From Mycolicibacterium iranicum (GTDB lineage: Bacteria; Actinomycetota; Actinomycetes; Mycobacteriales; Mycobacteriaceae), in the NCBI RefSeq assembly GCF_014190915.1, contig NZ_JACHVU010000002.1:620001-684000 (forward strand): a stretch of 64,000 nt of DNA, given 5' to 3'. Shown here in pieces: positions 29,602 to 38,955 of the stretch (positions are counted from its first letter, which is position 1; each line of letters begins with the position of its first letter). The translations under genes were made by a program, and so were the position numbers. The notes beneath the pieces were generated by a model. The model searched no databases, was not told the origin of the DNA, and saw only the letters and a program-made list of their open reading frames with translations.

Positions 29602-29976
29602 ATGGCTCGCCTTATGGGCGTCGACCTCCCGCGCGACAAGCGCATGGAGATCGCGCTGACCTACATCTACGGCATCGGCCGTACCCGCTCCCAGGAGATC
29701 CTGGAAGCGACCGGCATCAGCCGGGAGATGCGCACCAAGGACCTCACCGACGACCAGGTGACGCAGCTGCGCGACTACATCGAGGGCAACCTCAAGGTGG
29801 AAGGTGATCTGCGCCGCGAGGTCCAGGCCGACATCCGCCGCAAGATCGAGATCGGCTGCTACCAGGGTCTGCGGCACCGCCGCGGCCTGCCGGTGCGTGG
29901 CCAGCGGACCAAGACCAATGCGCGCACCCGCAAGGGCCCCAAGCGCACCATCGCCGGCAAGAAGAAGGCCAGGTAA
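29602..29976 (+). CDS. rpsM: 30S ribosomal protein S13
   Basis: 124 residues, the usual mycobacterial length, with [20 protein letters not shown] at the N terminus, [14 protein letters not shown] and the basic C-terminal tail [21 protein letters not shown]13 contacts the P-site tRNA and the head of the 30S subunit. ATG 29602 was chosen over ATG 29593 because AAGGA at 29587-29591 is about ten bases away from it and only one base from the other, and because the family starts at MARL. Confidence 0.97.
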   Translation: MARLMGVDLPRDKRMEIALTYIYGIGRTRSQEILEATGISREMRTKDLTDDQVTQLRDYIEGNLKVEGDLRREVQADIRRKIEIGCYQGLRHRRGLPVRGQRTKTNARTRKGPKRTIAGKKKAR

Positions 29977-29982
29977 CCCCGG

Positions 29983-30396
29983 ATGGCACAGGCAAAGAAG
30001 GGCGGCGCCCCCAAGAAGGGGCAGAAGACCCGTCGCAGGGAGAAGAAGAACGTCCCGCACGGCGCCGCTCACATCAAGAGCACGTTCAACAACACGATCG
30101 TGTCCATCACCGATCCCCAGGGCAACGTCATCGCCTGGGCTTCGTCGGGACATGTCGGCTTCAAGGGGTCGCGTAAGTCCACCCCGTTCGCCGCGCAGCT
30201 GGCCGCCGAGAACGCCGCCCGCAAGGCGCAGGAGCACGGCGTCAAGAAGGTCGACGTCTTCGTGAAGGGCCCGGGTTCGGGTCGCGAGACCGCCATCCGT
30301 TCGCTGCAGGCCGCCGGCCTCGAAGTGGGCGCGATCGCCGATGTCACGCCGCAGCCGCACAACGGCTGCCGTCCGCCCAAGCGGCGCCGGGTCTAG
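29983..30396 (+). CDS. rpsK: 30S ribosomal protein S11
   Basis: 137 residues. After a lysine-rich N-terminal tail the family core [20 protein letters not shown] and the C-terminal [17 protein letters not shown] are unmistakable. S11 lies on the platform of the 30S subunit. It starts 6 bases after rpsM and ends 14 bases before rpsD, so co-translation in the operon is expected. The segment [20 protein letters not shown] is fully conserved. Confidence 0.98.
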   Translation: MAQAKKGGAPKKGQKTRRREKKNVPHGAAHIKSTFNNTIVSITDPQGNVIAWASSGHVGFKGSRKSTPFAAQLAAENAARKAQEHGVKKVDVFVKGPGSGRETAIRSLQAAGLEVGAIADVTPQPHNGCRPPKRRRV

Positions 30397-30410
30397 GGAG
30401 GACTAGAGAA

Positions 30411-31016
30411 ATGGCACGTTATACCGGACCCGTCACCCGCAAGTCGCGCCGTCTCGGCGTCGACCTCGTCGGTGGAGATCAGTCCTTCGAGAAGCGCCCC
30501 TACCCGCCCGGCCAGCACGGCCGCGCGCGGATCAAGGAGAGCGAGTACCGCACCCAGCTGCAGGAGAAGCAGAAGGCCCGCTTCACCTACGGCGTCATGG
30601 AGAAGCAGTTCCGCCGCTACTACGAGGAGGCCAACCGCCTCCCCGGCAAGACCGGTGACAACCTGCTCCGCATCCTGGAGAGCCGCCTCGACAACGTCGT
30701 GTACCGGGCCGGCCTGGCCCGCACCCGTCGTATGGCGCGCCAGCTGGTCAGCCACGGCCACTTCACCGTCAACGGTGTGAAGGTCGACGTCCCCAGCTAC
30801 CGGGTGGCGCAGTACGACATCATCGACATCAAGGACAAGTCGATCAACACGCTGCCCTTCGAGGTCTCCCGGCAGACTGCCGGCGAGCGCCCCATCCCGG
30901 GCTGGCTGCAGGTCGTCGGCGAGCGTCAGCGCATCCTCGTGCACCAGCTGCCCGAGCGCGCGCAGATCGACGTGCCGCTGACCGAGCAGCTCATCGTCGA
31001 GCTCTACTCGAAGTAG
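30411..31016 (+). CDS. rpsD: 30S ribosomal protein S4
   Basis: 201 residues. S4 is a primary 16S rRNA binder that nucleates 30S assembly and also acts in transcription antitermination of rRNA. MARYTGPVTRKSRRLGVDLV at the N terminus and the S4 RNA-binding domain (LESRLDNVVYRAGLARTRRM, ARQLVSHGHFTVNGVKVDVP) are clear. No zinc cysteines are present, as in mycobacteria. GGGAGGAC precedes the ATG. Confidence 0.98.
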   Translation: MARYTGPVTRKSRRLGVDLVGGDQSFEKRPYPPGQHGRARIKESEYRTQLQEKQKARFTYGVMEKQFRRYYEEANRLPGKTGDNLLRILESRLDNVVYRAGLARTRRMARQLVSHGHFTVNGVKVDVPSYRVAQYDIIDIKDKSINTLPFEVSRQTAGERPIPGWLQVVGERQRILVHQLPERAQIDVPLTEQLIVELYSK

Positions 31017-31020
31017 TAAT

Positions 31021-31049
31021 CCTGACCCCGGAATCCACCGGGGCTCAGG
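31021..31049 (+). other. Hairpin between rpsD and rpoA
   Basis: CCTGACCCCGG (31021-31031) pairs with CCGGGGCTCAGG (31038-31049) with one bulged base and a six-base loop. No U-tract follows. It begins four bases after the rpsD stop and could be an attenuator, an RNA-processing site or an mRNA-stabilising element that lets rpoA be expressed differently from the ribosomal genes. Confidence 0.4.
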
Positions 31050-31057
31050 CCACCTAA

Positions 31058-32194
<1,137 letters not shown>

Positions 32195-32267
32195 CACCCG
32201 ATCTCGCAAGAGAACCGTCCCGGCCCTACCTGACACGGGGGTCGGCCCCACCTAGGAGATAGTCGCA

Positions 32268-32897
32268 ATGCCCAAACCCACCAAGGGTCCTCGCCTCGGC
32301 GGGTCGTCCTCGCACCAGAAGGCGCTGCTGGCCAACCTGGCCACGTCGCTGTTCGAGCACGGCCGGATCAAGACGACCGAGCCGAAGGCACGGGCGCTGC
32401 GTCCGTACGCGGAGAAGCTCATCACGCACGCCAAGAAGGGCACGCTGCACAACCGGCGTGAGGTGATGAAGAAGATCCGCGACAAGGACATCGTCCACGT
32501 CCTGTTCGCCGAGATCGGGCCGTTCTTCGCCGACCGCAACGGCGGCTACACCCGCATCATCAAGGTCGAGAACCGCAAGGGCGACAACGCCCCCATGGCG
32601 GTCATCGAGCTGGTGCGGGAGAAGACCGTGACGTCCGAGGCCAACCGTGCCCGTCGCGCCGCCGGCAACCAGAAGGTCGCCGCTGCGGCGGCGCCGCAGG
32701 CTGCGGTCGAGCCGGAGGCCGCCGAAGGCCCCACGGCCGACGAGGCCGTGGAGCCGACTGCTGCGGAGGCCGAGGCCGTCACCGAGACCCCGATCGCCGA
32801 CGAGGCGCAGGTCGAGGTCGAGGGCACCGAGTCCGTCTCGGAGGCCGAGGCCGACGAGGCCAAGGCCGACGAGGCGAAGGCTGACGACGCCAAGTAG
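32268..32897 (+). CDS. rplQ: 50S ribosomal protein L17 with long acidic C-terminal extension
   Basis: 209 residues. The first about 120 residues are the L17 fold ([60 protein letters not shown]). The remaining about 85 residues are almost only Ala, Glu, Asp, Val, Thr and Lys, ending with a repeated [13 protein letters not shown] stretch. Actinobacterial L17 often has such a tail, but this one is longer than the M. tuberculosis version (about 180 residues). AGGAG precedes the ATG by about ten bases. Last ribosomal gene before a strong hairpin. Confidence 0.97.
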   Translation: MPKPTKGPRLGGSSSHQKALLANLATSLFEHGRIKTTEPKARALRPYAEKLITHAKKGTLHNRREVMKKIRDKDIVHVLFAEIGPFFADRNGGYTRIIKVENRKGDNAPMAVIELVREKTVTSEANRARRAAGNQKVAAAAAPQAAVEPEAAEGPTADEAVEPTAAEAEAVTETPIADEAQVEVEGTESVSEAEADEAKADEAKADDAK

Positions 32898-32904
32898 TCA
32901 CTTC

Positions 32905-33795
32905 ATGAACATGCCCGCCACCGACACCGGTGGCGGGCATGTTCGTTTACGTCTCGACATCGCTTACGACGGCACCGATTTCGCCGGCTGGGCGACACAG
33001 GCCGGGCATCGCACGGTGGCAGGTGTCGTCGACGACGCGCTGACGACGATCTTCCGGACGCCGGTGGTCACCCGCGCGGCCGGACGGACTGATTCAGGGG
33101 TGCACGCCACGGGTCAGGTCGCCCACGTCGACGTCCCGGCGGGCGCCCTCCACCACGCCTACCCCAGGACGCCGCGTCCCGCCGAGCCAGAATTCGGGCC
33201 GCTCGTCCGCCGCCTCGGCCGGATGCTTACCGAGGATGTGCGCGTTCGCGGGATCACACGCGCCCCAGAAGGATTCGATGCCCGATTCTCGGCGCTGCGC
33301 CGCCACTACGTCTACCGCCTGTCGACCGCGCCCTACGGTGTGGAGCCGGCGCAGGCGCGGTTCGTCACGGCCTGGCCCCGGCCTCTCGACGTCGGGGCGA
33401 TGACTGCGGCGGCGCAGACCCTGCTGGGCCTGCGCGACTTCGCCGCATTCTGCCGCCACCGGGAGGGCGCGACGACCATCCGGGAACTGCAACGCCTCGA
33501 CTGTGTCCGTGACGGTCATCGGATCGAGGTCCTCGTCAGCGCCGATGCGTTCTGCTGGAACATGGTCCGCTCACTGGTCGGTGCGCTTCTGGCCGTCGGC
33601 GAGCACCGGCGGGACGCCGCGTGGTGCGCCGCGCTCCTGAAATCCACTCGTCGCTCCAGCGACTTCGCGGCCGCACCGGCGCGCGGGCTGACGCTGGTCG
33701 GCGTCGACTACCCGCCCGACGACGAGCTGCTCGCCCGCAACCTCGTGACCCGGGACCTTCGGACCGCCGACCCGAAAGCTCCGGACGCCGGCTGA
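32905..33795 (+). CDS. truA: tRNA pseudouridine synthase A
   Basis: About 296 residues. Modifies U38-U40 of tRNA anticodon arms. The family core [20 protein letters not shown], the catalytic Asp in [20 protein letters not shown], and the C-terminal [20 protein letters not shown] are clear. The start is ATG 32905 or ATG 32911; no start codon exists between these and the conserved core, and both lie in or beside a perfect 16-bp hairpin (32908-32943), with no good ribosome binding site. truA follows rplQ by 7 bases and converges with a cutinase gene. Confidence 0.93.
   Translation: MNMPATDTGGGHVRLRLDIAYDGTDFAGWATQAGHRTVAGVVDDALTTIFRTPVVTRAAGRTDSGVHATGQVAHVDVPAGALHHAYPRTPRPAEPEFGPLVRRLGRMLTEDVRVRGITRAPEGFDARFSALRRHYVYRLSTAPYGVEPAQARFVTAWPRPLDVGAMTAAAQTLLGLRDFAAFCRHREGATTIRELQRLDCVRDGHRIEVLVSADAFCWNMVRSLVGALLAVGEHRRDAAWCAALLKSTRRSSDFAAAPARGLTLVGVDYPPDDELLARNLVTRDLRTADPKAPDAG
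32908..32943 (+). terminator. Perfect 16-bp hairpin between rplQ and truA, covering the truA start
   Basis: AACATGCCCGCCACCG (32908-32923) and CGGTGGCGGGCATGTT (32928-32943) are fully complementary with the four-base loop ACAC. The stem begins 11 bases after the rplQ stop. It has the strength of an intrinsic terminator but lacks a T-tract (CGTTTACG follows). It encodes residues 2-13 of TruA, so it may act as terminator for the ribosomal operon and as a brake on truA translation. Confidence 0.65.
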
Positions 33796-33796
33796 G

Positions 33797-34456
33797 TCAG
33801 ATGCGGGGCGCGACGAAGTCCGCGGCCTGGTTGACCATCCCCGCGTCGATGTAAGCGGGCGCGAGGTGGTCGGCCCAGTAGTCCTGCCAGTTCTCCGGAT
33901 CGGTCGGATTGCAGATCGGGTCGTCGCCGTGGCACAACTCGATGGTGCGTTCGCGGTAGAGCGGGTTGAAGTTGGAGATCGGACCGACCCACGCGATGCC
34001 GTTGCCGAACAGGGCGACCGCGGCGATGTTCCGGTCGGCTCCGGCGGGCAGTGGGCGTTTGAAACCGAACGCCGCGATCGGCACGGCCAGCACCACGTCG
34101 GTGACGGCTGCGCCGAGGGAGTAGCCGCCGAGCACCAGGCGCGTGTTGGGGCAGTTGTCCATCATGTACTGGACGCGCCCGCTCATGTCGTTGGCGCCGA
34201 TGTCGATCTCGGTGTCGGCCGGGTACTTGACCGCGTAGAGGTCGATGTCCTTGCCGGTCTTGTTCCGCAGTGCGCTGATCAACGCGTTACCGATCTGGCC
34301 GGGACCGCTGGGTTCGATGCGGCCGCGAGCGAAGATCAGCTCTGCGTCGGGGCAGGACTGGGCCGACGCGGACGGCGGCACCACGAGCGCGGCGGCGCCG
34401 AGGACGAGCGCAGCCGCCAGCGAGAAGACCCGGAATTTTCGCTGCTGTCGAATCAC
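33797..34456 (-). CDS. Secreted cutinase-family serine esterase (Culp), copy 1
   Basis: 219 residues with a signal peptide (1-32, ending PSASA before QSCPD). Cutinase alpha/beta-hydrolase: nucleophile Ser113 in GGYSLGAAV, Asp in CHGDDPICN, His in WADHLAPAY. Cysteines for the two family disulfides are present. The oxyanion segment, RGTxEP in most members, reads ARGRIEPSG here, so the usual Thr is an Arg. GTG 34456 places the signal peptide correctly. Corresponds to the Rv3451/Rv3452 cutinases that lie between truA and the ESX-4 locus in M. tuberculosis. Likely lipase/esterase acting outside the membrane; third gene of a possible operon. Confidence 0.9.
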   Translation of the reverse strand: MIRQQRKFRVFSLAAALVLGAAALVVPPSASAQSCPDAELIFARGRIEPSGPGQIGNALISALRNKTGKDIDLYAVKYPADTEIDIGANDMSGRVQYMMDNCPNTRLVLGGYSLGAAVTDVVLAVPIAAFGFKRPLPAGADRNIAAVALFGNGIAWVGPISNFNPLYRERTIELCHGDDPICNPTDPENWQDYWADHLAPAYIDAGMVNQAADFVAPRI

Positions 34457-34484
34457 TTCGCCGATCTTAATAGTCTTCCGGCGT

Positions 34485-35162
34485 TCAGACCCGGCCTGCG
34501 GCAAACCCGGCCGCCTGGCCGATGAACGGAGACCGTTCGTAGCTCGTGTGGGCGAAGGGGTTGCGACCGTCGGAGCAGATCGGGTCGCCGTCGGCACACA
34601 GGTCGATCGCCTTGCCGGCGAAGGACCCGCTCGCCGAGACGGGGTTGCCGAACTTGGTGGCCGGATTGCCGAAGACCGCGACCGCGGCGACGTTGCCGTT
34701 GAGCCCACCCGGCAGCGGCGGCGCCGACCCGATGTTGCCGATCCGGTTGCCCAGGGGCGGCACGCCCGCGAGCATGTCCACCACCGCGGCGCCCTGCGAG
34801 TAACCGCCGAGGACGATGCGGGTGCCGGGGCACTGGGCCGCCATCGTGGCGATACGGCCGGTAGCGTCGGTCGCACCGACCGCGGTGTTGAGGAAGTCGT
34901 AGCTGGCGGGGTAGTTCACACCGTAGACGCCGACGGTGCGGCCGCCGAGTTGGTTCCTGAGCTGGTCGGCGAGGGCCTGGCCGACGCGTCCGACGCCGGC
35001 GGGCTCGCTGGTACCGCGGGCGAACACCACCTCCACGTCCGGGCAGGGCTGGGCGGAAGCCGTGGTCACGGGCAGGACGGTGGCCGTCACGGTGAGGCCC
35101 AACGGCACCATCACGGCAGCGGCGGCCGCGGCGATCCGGCGGCTCAGTCGATCGAAAAGCAC
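34485..35162 (-). CDS. Secreted cutinase-family serine esterase (Culp), copy 2
   Basis: 225 residues with an N-terminal signal peptide (about 1-37, ending TTASA). The canonical motifs are kept: VVFARGTSEPAGVGRVG, nucleophile Ser122 in GGYSQGAAVV, Asp in CADGDPICSDG and His in PFAHTSYERS. Mature protein would be about 188 residues, the size of a single-domain cutinase. Lies between two paralogues on the same strand. Mycobacterial cutinase-like proteins hydrolyse medium-chain lipid esters; the natural substrate is unknown. Confidence 0.93.
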   Translation of the reverse strand: MLFDRLSRRIAAAAAAVMVPLGLTVTATVLPVTTASAQPCPDVEVVFARGTSEPAGVGRVGQALADQLRNQLGGRTVGVYGVNYPASYDFLNTAVGATDATGRIATMAAQCPGTRIVLGGYSQGAAVVDMLAGVPPLGNRIGNIGSAPPLPGGLNGNVAAVAVFGNPATKFGNPVSASGSFAGKAIDLCADGDPICSDGRNPFAHTSYERSPFIGQAAGFAAGRV

Positions 35163-35186
35163 AAGACACCGTAACGCATAGCTGGA

Positions 35187-35852
35187 CTAAACGATACCGG
35201 CGACGAACGCCGCGGCCCGGTCGGTGAAGCCCGCGGGCCCGTAGTTGCTGTGGGCGGCGATGTCGTCACCGGACGAACACACCGGATCGGCGCCGTTGCA
35301 CAGATCGATCGACCGTGAACCCCAGACCGGGCTCGCCGTGATGGGTAGTCCCACCTTCGTGGTGGGGTTGCCGAACAGCGCGATGGCGGCGACGAAATCC
35401 GGTGCGTTCGGGGGCAGGGGATTGGTGAATCCGACCGCCGGGAACGGCACCGCAGCGATGACGTCGATGACCGCGGCCCCCTGCGAATAGCCGCCGAGGA
35501 CCAAACGGGTCTGCGGGCAGTTGGCCATCATCCACTGGACGTGGGCGCTGGCGTCGTTGGCGCCGCCGGCCGCGGCAAGGAAGTCGAAGGTCGCGGGATA
35601 CACGACGGCGTAGGACCCGACGGACCGGCCGCCGACGCGTCCTCGCAGCGAGTCCACGAACGCCGCCCCGACACGACCGAGGCCCACAGGCTCGTCGGTG
35701 CCGCGCGCGAAGACGACCTCGATGTCGGGGCAGCCCTGGGCGGCGGCGACCGGAGCCGTCGCGGTCGGCACGATCAGCAGGGCGGCCGCGGTGGCGACTG
35801 CGGCGATCAGCGCCGCGATCCGGCGTGACCCGGTTTCAAGATCGATCTTCAC
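35187..35852 (-). CDS. Secreted cutinase-family serine esterase (Culp), copy 3
   Basis: 221 residues, signal peptide about 1-38 (hydrophobic IAALIAAVATAAALLIV, ending VAAAQ). Motifs: VVFARGTDEPVGLGRVG, Ser123 in GGYSQGAAVI, Asp in CNGADPVCSSG, His in AAHSNYGPAG. The GTG start (35852) overlaps the stop of the transporter gene in GTGA, so it is translated together with a DMT transporter, which is an unusual partner for a cutinase. Closest to copy 2 in length and motifs. Confidence 0.93.
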   Translation of the reverse strand: MKIDLETGSRRIAALIAAVATAAALLIVPTATAPVAAAQGCPDIEVVFARGTDEPVGLGRVGAAFVDSLRGRVGGRSVGSYAVVYPATFDFLAAAGGANDASAHVQWMMANCPQTRLVLGGYSQGAAVIDVIAAVPFPAVGFTNPLPPNAPDFVAAIALFGNPTTKVGLPITASPVWGSRSIDLCNGADPVCSSGDDIAAHSNYGPAGFTDRAAAFVAGIV

Positions 35853-36874
35853 GCCTCGATGTTAGCCGCCGTGGTGACCTGCGACGGTGCATCCGGCCAC
35901 GTGACCGCCGGTGTCTCGGCCGGCTCGCTCCGGTCGCCCTGCCGGGCCAGTGCCAGCCCGGCCAGGACGATCGCGCCGCCGACGGCCTGGGTCACCGTCA
36001 TGGCCTCACCGAGCAGCACCCATGCCGCCAGGACGGCGAACATGACCTCCGAGAGTCCGACCAGGGACGCGAACCGGGGCCGCAGGCGCGCGATCCCGAC
36101 GATCCCCAGGGTGTAGGCGATCGCGGTCGGGATCAACGCCAGCGCGATGACGGGCACCAGCCACGACGTGCTCCACCCGGCGACCACGGTGTTGTTCGCC
36201 GTGAACGTCAACGGCATCGCCCCGGTCAGGCCCAGGGCGGCCACGGTCACGGCGCCGAAGATCAGGCCGGCGGTGGCCAGGGTGATCGGATGCAGGGCCG
36301 GGGTGTCGTCGGAGGTCTCGCCGCCGACCTTGTCCGACATGAGGAAGTAGCACGCCGCGCAGACGGCGGCCGCCAGGCCCCAGCCGACCCCGACGAGATT
36401 GATGTGCGATGCCGCCAGCCCGTCGGATCCGACGATGCCCAGCACCAGCATGATCCCGGCCACGGCGAGCCCGACACCGGCGAGTGTGAGAGTGGTCGGC
36501 CGCCGGCGCGTGGTCGCCCACAACCAGCCCACCACGAGAATCGGGGAGGTGTACTCCAGGAGCAGCGCGACGCCCACGGACAGGTGGGAGACGGCGTTGT
36601 AGTAGAAGAGCTGCGCGCCGGCGATCGGTACGAGACCGTAGAGCACGACGGTGCGCGCGTGGTGGCGCGCCTCGCGCAGCCAGCCGGGGCGCACCACGGT
36701 CGCGAACACGGCCATGGCGAGCGCCCCTCCGGCCAGGCGGGCGGTGACGGCCGCGGTGGGGCTCCACCCGGCTTCCATCAGCGCCTTGGCGAAAGGTCCG
36801 GAGCAACCGAACGCGAGGGCGGAGCCGATGGCGAAGAGCAAGCCGGACCGGAAGCGGGTCTCGATAGCAGCCAT
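35849..36874 (-). CDS. EamA/DMT-family membrane transporter
   Basis: 341 residues with about ten hydrophobic segments arranged as two EamA repeats (about 10-145 and 165-300; ALAFGCSGPFAKALMEAGWS, LLEYTSPILVVGWLWATTRR, LGLTGAMPLTFTANNTVVAG). The family exports metabolites or amino acids; the substrate is unknown. ATG 36874 has GGAGG nine bases upstream on the minus strand and is preferred to an in-frame start at 36910. The divergent CGNR-type regulator 80 bases away probably controls it, and the third cutinase overlaps its stop. Confidence 0.9.
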   Translation of the reverse strand: MAAIETRFRSGLLFAIGSALAFGCSGPFAKALMEAGWSPTAAVTARLAGGALAMAVFATVVRPGWLREARHHARTVVLYGLVPIAGAQLFYYNAVSHLSVGVALLLEYTSPILVVGWLWATTRRRPTTLTLAGVGLAVAGIMLVLGIVGSDGLAASHINLVGVGWGLAAAVCAACYFLMSDKVGGETSDDTPALHPITLATAGLIFGAVTVAALGLTGAMPLTFTANNTVVAGWSTSWLVPVIALALIPTAIAYTLGIVGIARLRPRFASLVGLSEVMFAVLAAWVLLGEAMTVTQAVGGAIVLAGLALARQGDRSEPAETPAVTWPDAPSQVTTAANIEA

Positions 36875-36908
36875 GAAGGGGTACCTCCGGGTCCTGACAA
36901 GGGAAGAC

Positions 36909-36932
36909 ATGAGTAAAATCAGCTTTGGTCAT
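36909..36932. promoter_or_regulatory. Imperfect dyad, candidate operator 1 in the transporter/CGNR intergenic region
   Basis: ATGAGTAAA (36909-36917) and TTTGGTCAT (36924-36932) form an inverted repeat (7 of 9 positions pair) with a six-base spacer. It lies 35 bases upstream of the transporter start. The half-site ATGAGTNAAA recurs in operator 2, which suggests one regulator recognises both. Confidence 0.45.
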
Positions 36933-36954
36933 GACGCTACCGCCGAAAGGAGTC

Positions 36955-36978
36955 ATGAGTCAAATGCTTTTCACCCAT
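36955..36978. promoter_or_regulatory. Imperfect dyad, candidate operator 2 over the CGNR gene start
   Basis: ATGAGTCAAA (36955-36964) and TTTCACCCAT (36969-36978) form an inverted repeat (8 of 10 positions pair) with a four-base spacer. It covers the first codons of the CGNR gene. The left half is nearly the same as in operator 1, 46 bases away, so autoregulation is plausible. Confidence 0.4.
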
Positions 36979-37515
36979 GACACCGAGCTCACACTGCGCG
37001 CCGCCAGCATCCTGATCAACACCGACCGCGTGGACGGGGAGCAGCTGGCGGACATGTCGGCGCTGGACCGGTACCTGGATTCCTTCGGCTGGACCGGACG
37101 ACGTGACCACGACGACGCCGAACTCGAGGCGGTGCGTCAACTACGCGCCCGACTGGGCCGCATCTGGGAGAGCGCCGGCGACGAGGTCCGTGCCGTCGAT
37201 CAGGTCAACGCGCTGCTCTCCGACACCAAGGCGTCGCCGTGGCTCACCCGCCACCCCGAGATGCCCGACTGGCACCTGCACCTGGCCTCGATCCACGATC
37301 CGCTGTCTCAGCGGATGGGCGCCGAGATGGCGATGGCGCTGGCCGACCTCATCCGCTCCGGGGAGCTCCGCAGGCTCAAGATCTGTGCCGCTCCCGACTG
37401 CGAGGCCACATTGGTCGACCTCTCCCGCAACCGGTCGGGAAAGTTCTGCGACACCGGCAACTGCGGTAACCGGCAGCACGTCGCCGCCTACCGGGAGCGC
37501 CGCTCCAACAAGTGA
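36955..37515 (+). CDS. CGNR zinc-finger (ABATE-domain) putative transcriptional regulator
   Basis: 186 residues. N-terminal ABATE-like region with LFTHDTELTLRAASILINTD, then a C-terminal CGNR zinc finger (about 145-186): CAAPDCEATLVDLSRNRSGK, then FCDTGNCGNRQHVAAYRERR. The four cysteines and the C-G-N-R stretch are intact, so zinc and DNA binding are likely. ATG 36955 follows AAAGGAG by only two bases; ATG 36964 (spacing 11) is an equally good start. Divergent from the DMT transporter, with two similar dyads between and over the starts. Ligand unknown. Confidence 0.85.
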   Translation: MSQMLFTHDTELTLRAASILINTDRVDGEQLADMSALDRYLDSFGWTGRRDHDDAELEAVRQLRARLGRIWESAGDEVRAVDQVNALLSDTKASPWLTRHPEMPDWHLHLASIHDPLSQRMGAEMAMALADLIRSGELRRLKICAAPDCEATLVDLSRNRSGKFCDTGNCGNRQHVAAYRERRSNK

Positions 37516-37557
37516 TCCGACCCTCCGCGCGGCGTCGATAGGCTGGCCGCGGGGGAG

Positions 37558-38955
37558 ATGATGGGGCAACCGACGACACGGCTGCAGATCAGCGGACACC
37601 GCTTTCTGGCCCGCCGTATGGAACATGCACTGGTACGCGGCGACACCCGCATGCTCGATGATCCGCTTCGCGGACAGTCGCTTTCGCTCTGCGCCGGTGC
37701 AGTCCTCGCGGTCATCGTGGTGGCCGTGTGCGCAGTCCTGGCATTCGTGCGGCCCGGCGGCGCGCTCGGTGACGCGCCGGTGGTCGTCGTGCGTGAGACC
37801 GGCGCGACGTACGTGCGCATCGACGGTGTTCTCCACCCCGTCGCCAACCTCGCTTCTGCGCGCCTGATCGTCGGCGCCCCCGCCGAACCGGCGATGGTGT
37901 CGAAGAAGGCCGTCGACCGGGCCGCCCGCGGCCCCCAGGTCGGCATCCTCGGTGCCCCGGAGGACATCTCGCCGCCGCTGCGCGCCGAGGAGGCCGGGTG
38001 GACCGTCTGCGACGACGACCGGGGAGCGACGACCGTGATCGGCGGGCGGCTCCCGGATGCGGTCGGCGTCGCCGGGCGCAGCGTGCTCGTGACCCCGCGA
38101 GACGGGCCCGCCGCGGTGACGTACCTGCTCCACGGAGCCTGGCGCTCGCGGGTCGACCTCAGGCACCCGGCGGTGGTGCGGGCGCTGCGGCTCGACGGCG
38201 TTGTACCCAGGGAGGTTTCGCAGGTCCTGCTCGCGGCGATCCCCGAGGCGCCGGCCATCGCACCGCCGCGGATCCCCGGGCTCGGCGCGCCCGGTCCGGG
38301 CCGGCTGAATGATCATCCGGTGGGGACGGTGGTGACCGTGGCGCGTGCAGACCGCGCGACCGACGATCTCTTCGTGGTCCTTCCCGACGGTCTGCAGCGC
38401 ATCGGGGAGGTCGCCGCCGACCTCATCCGGTACACCGATGCCCGTGCCGGAGCGCAGATCCCGGCAGTGCCGGCCGAGGTCGTCGGCTCGGTACCGGTGG
38501 TGACCTCGCTTCCGGTCGCGACGTTTCCCCCACGCGGTGGGGTCGTCGATGAGCCCGTCGTGTGCGCGGTATGGCGGCAGGATCGCGGCGGAACCGGTTC
38601 GCGCACGGCGCTTCTCGTGGACACGTCACTCCCGCGTACCGCTGCGGCCCTCACCCTCGCCCAGCAGGACGGCGGGGGCCCCGCCGTCGACGCGGTGGCC
38701 GTGCCGCCGGGTCGGAGCATGTTCGTCCGGTCGGTGGGGCTCACCGGCGACGGGGCCAGTGCGGGCTCGCTGTTCCTGGTGACGGTCAGCGGCGTGCGCC
38801 ACGGTGTGCGAGACGGTAGCAGCGCTGCGGCTCTGGGCCTCGGAGAACCTGCGGTGCCGGCGCCGTGGCCGGTTCTGGCCGCACTCCCGCGCGGGCCCGA
38901 ACTCAGCCGCGAGGCCGCCTCAGCGATCAGAGACGGTGTCGCTGCGGCGCCGTAA
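37558..38955 (+). CDS. eccB4: ESX-4 type VII secretion core protein EccB4
   Basis: 465 residues. A short cytosolic N terminus (TRLQISGHRFLARRMEHALV, the family signature), one transmembrane helix (about 43-65), then a periplasmic domain with repeats rich in Val/Gly/Pro. EccB is part of the membrane complex of type VII secretion. ATG 37558 or 37561 may be used; GGGGGAG is just upstream. A TAGGCT hexamer at 37539-37544 could be the -10. The gene overlaps the 3' end of the convergent mycP4 by 36 bases. Order as in Rv3450c-Rv3449. Confidence 0.93.
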   Translation: MMGQPTTRLQISGHRFLARRMEHALVRGDTRMLDDPLRGQSLSLCAGAVLAVIVVAVCAVLAFVRPGGALGDAPVVVVRETGATYVRIDGVLHPVANLASARLIVGAPAEPAMVSKKAVDRAARGPQVGILGAPEDISPPLRAEEAGWTVCDDDRGATTVIGGRLPDAVGVAGRSVLVTPRDGPAAVTYLLHGAWRSRVDLRHPAVVRALRLDGVVPREVSQVLLAAIPEAPAIAPPRIPGLGAPGPGRLNDHPVGTVVTVARADRATDDLFVVLPDGLQRIGEVAADLIRYTDARAGAQIPAVPAEVVGSVPVVTSLPVATFPPRGGVVDEPVVCAVWRQDRGGTGSRTALLVDTSLPRTAAALTLAQQDGGGPAVDAVAVPPGRSMFVRSVGLTGDGASAGSLFLVTVSGVRHGVRDGSSAAALGLGEPAVPAPWPVLAALPRGPELSREAASAIRDGVAAAP

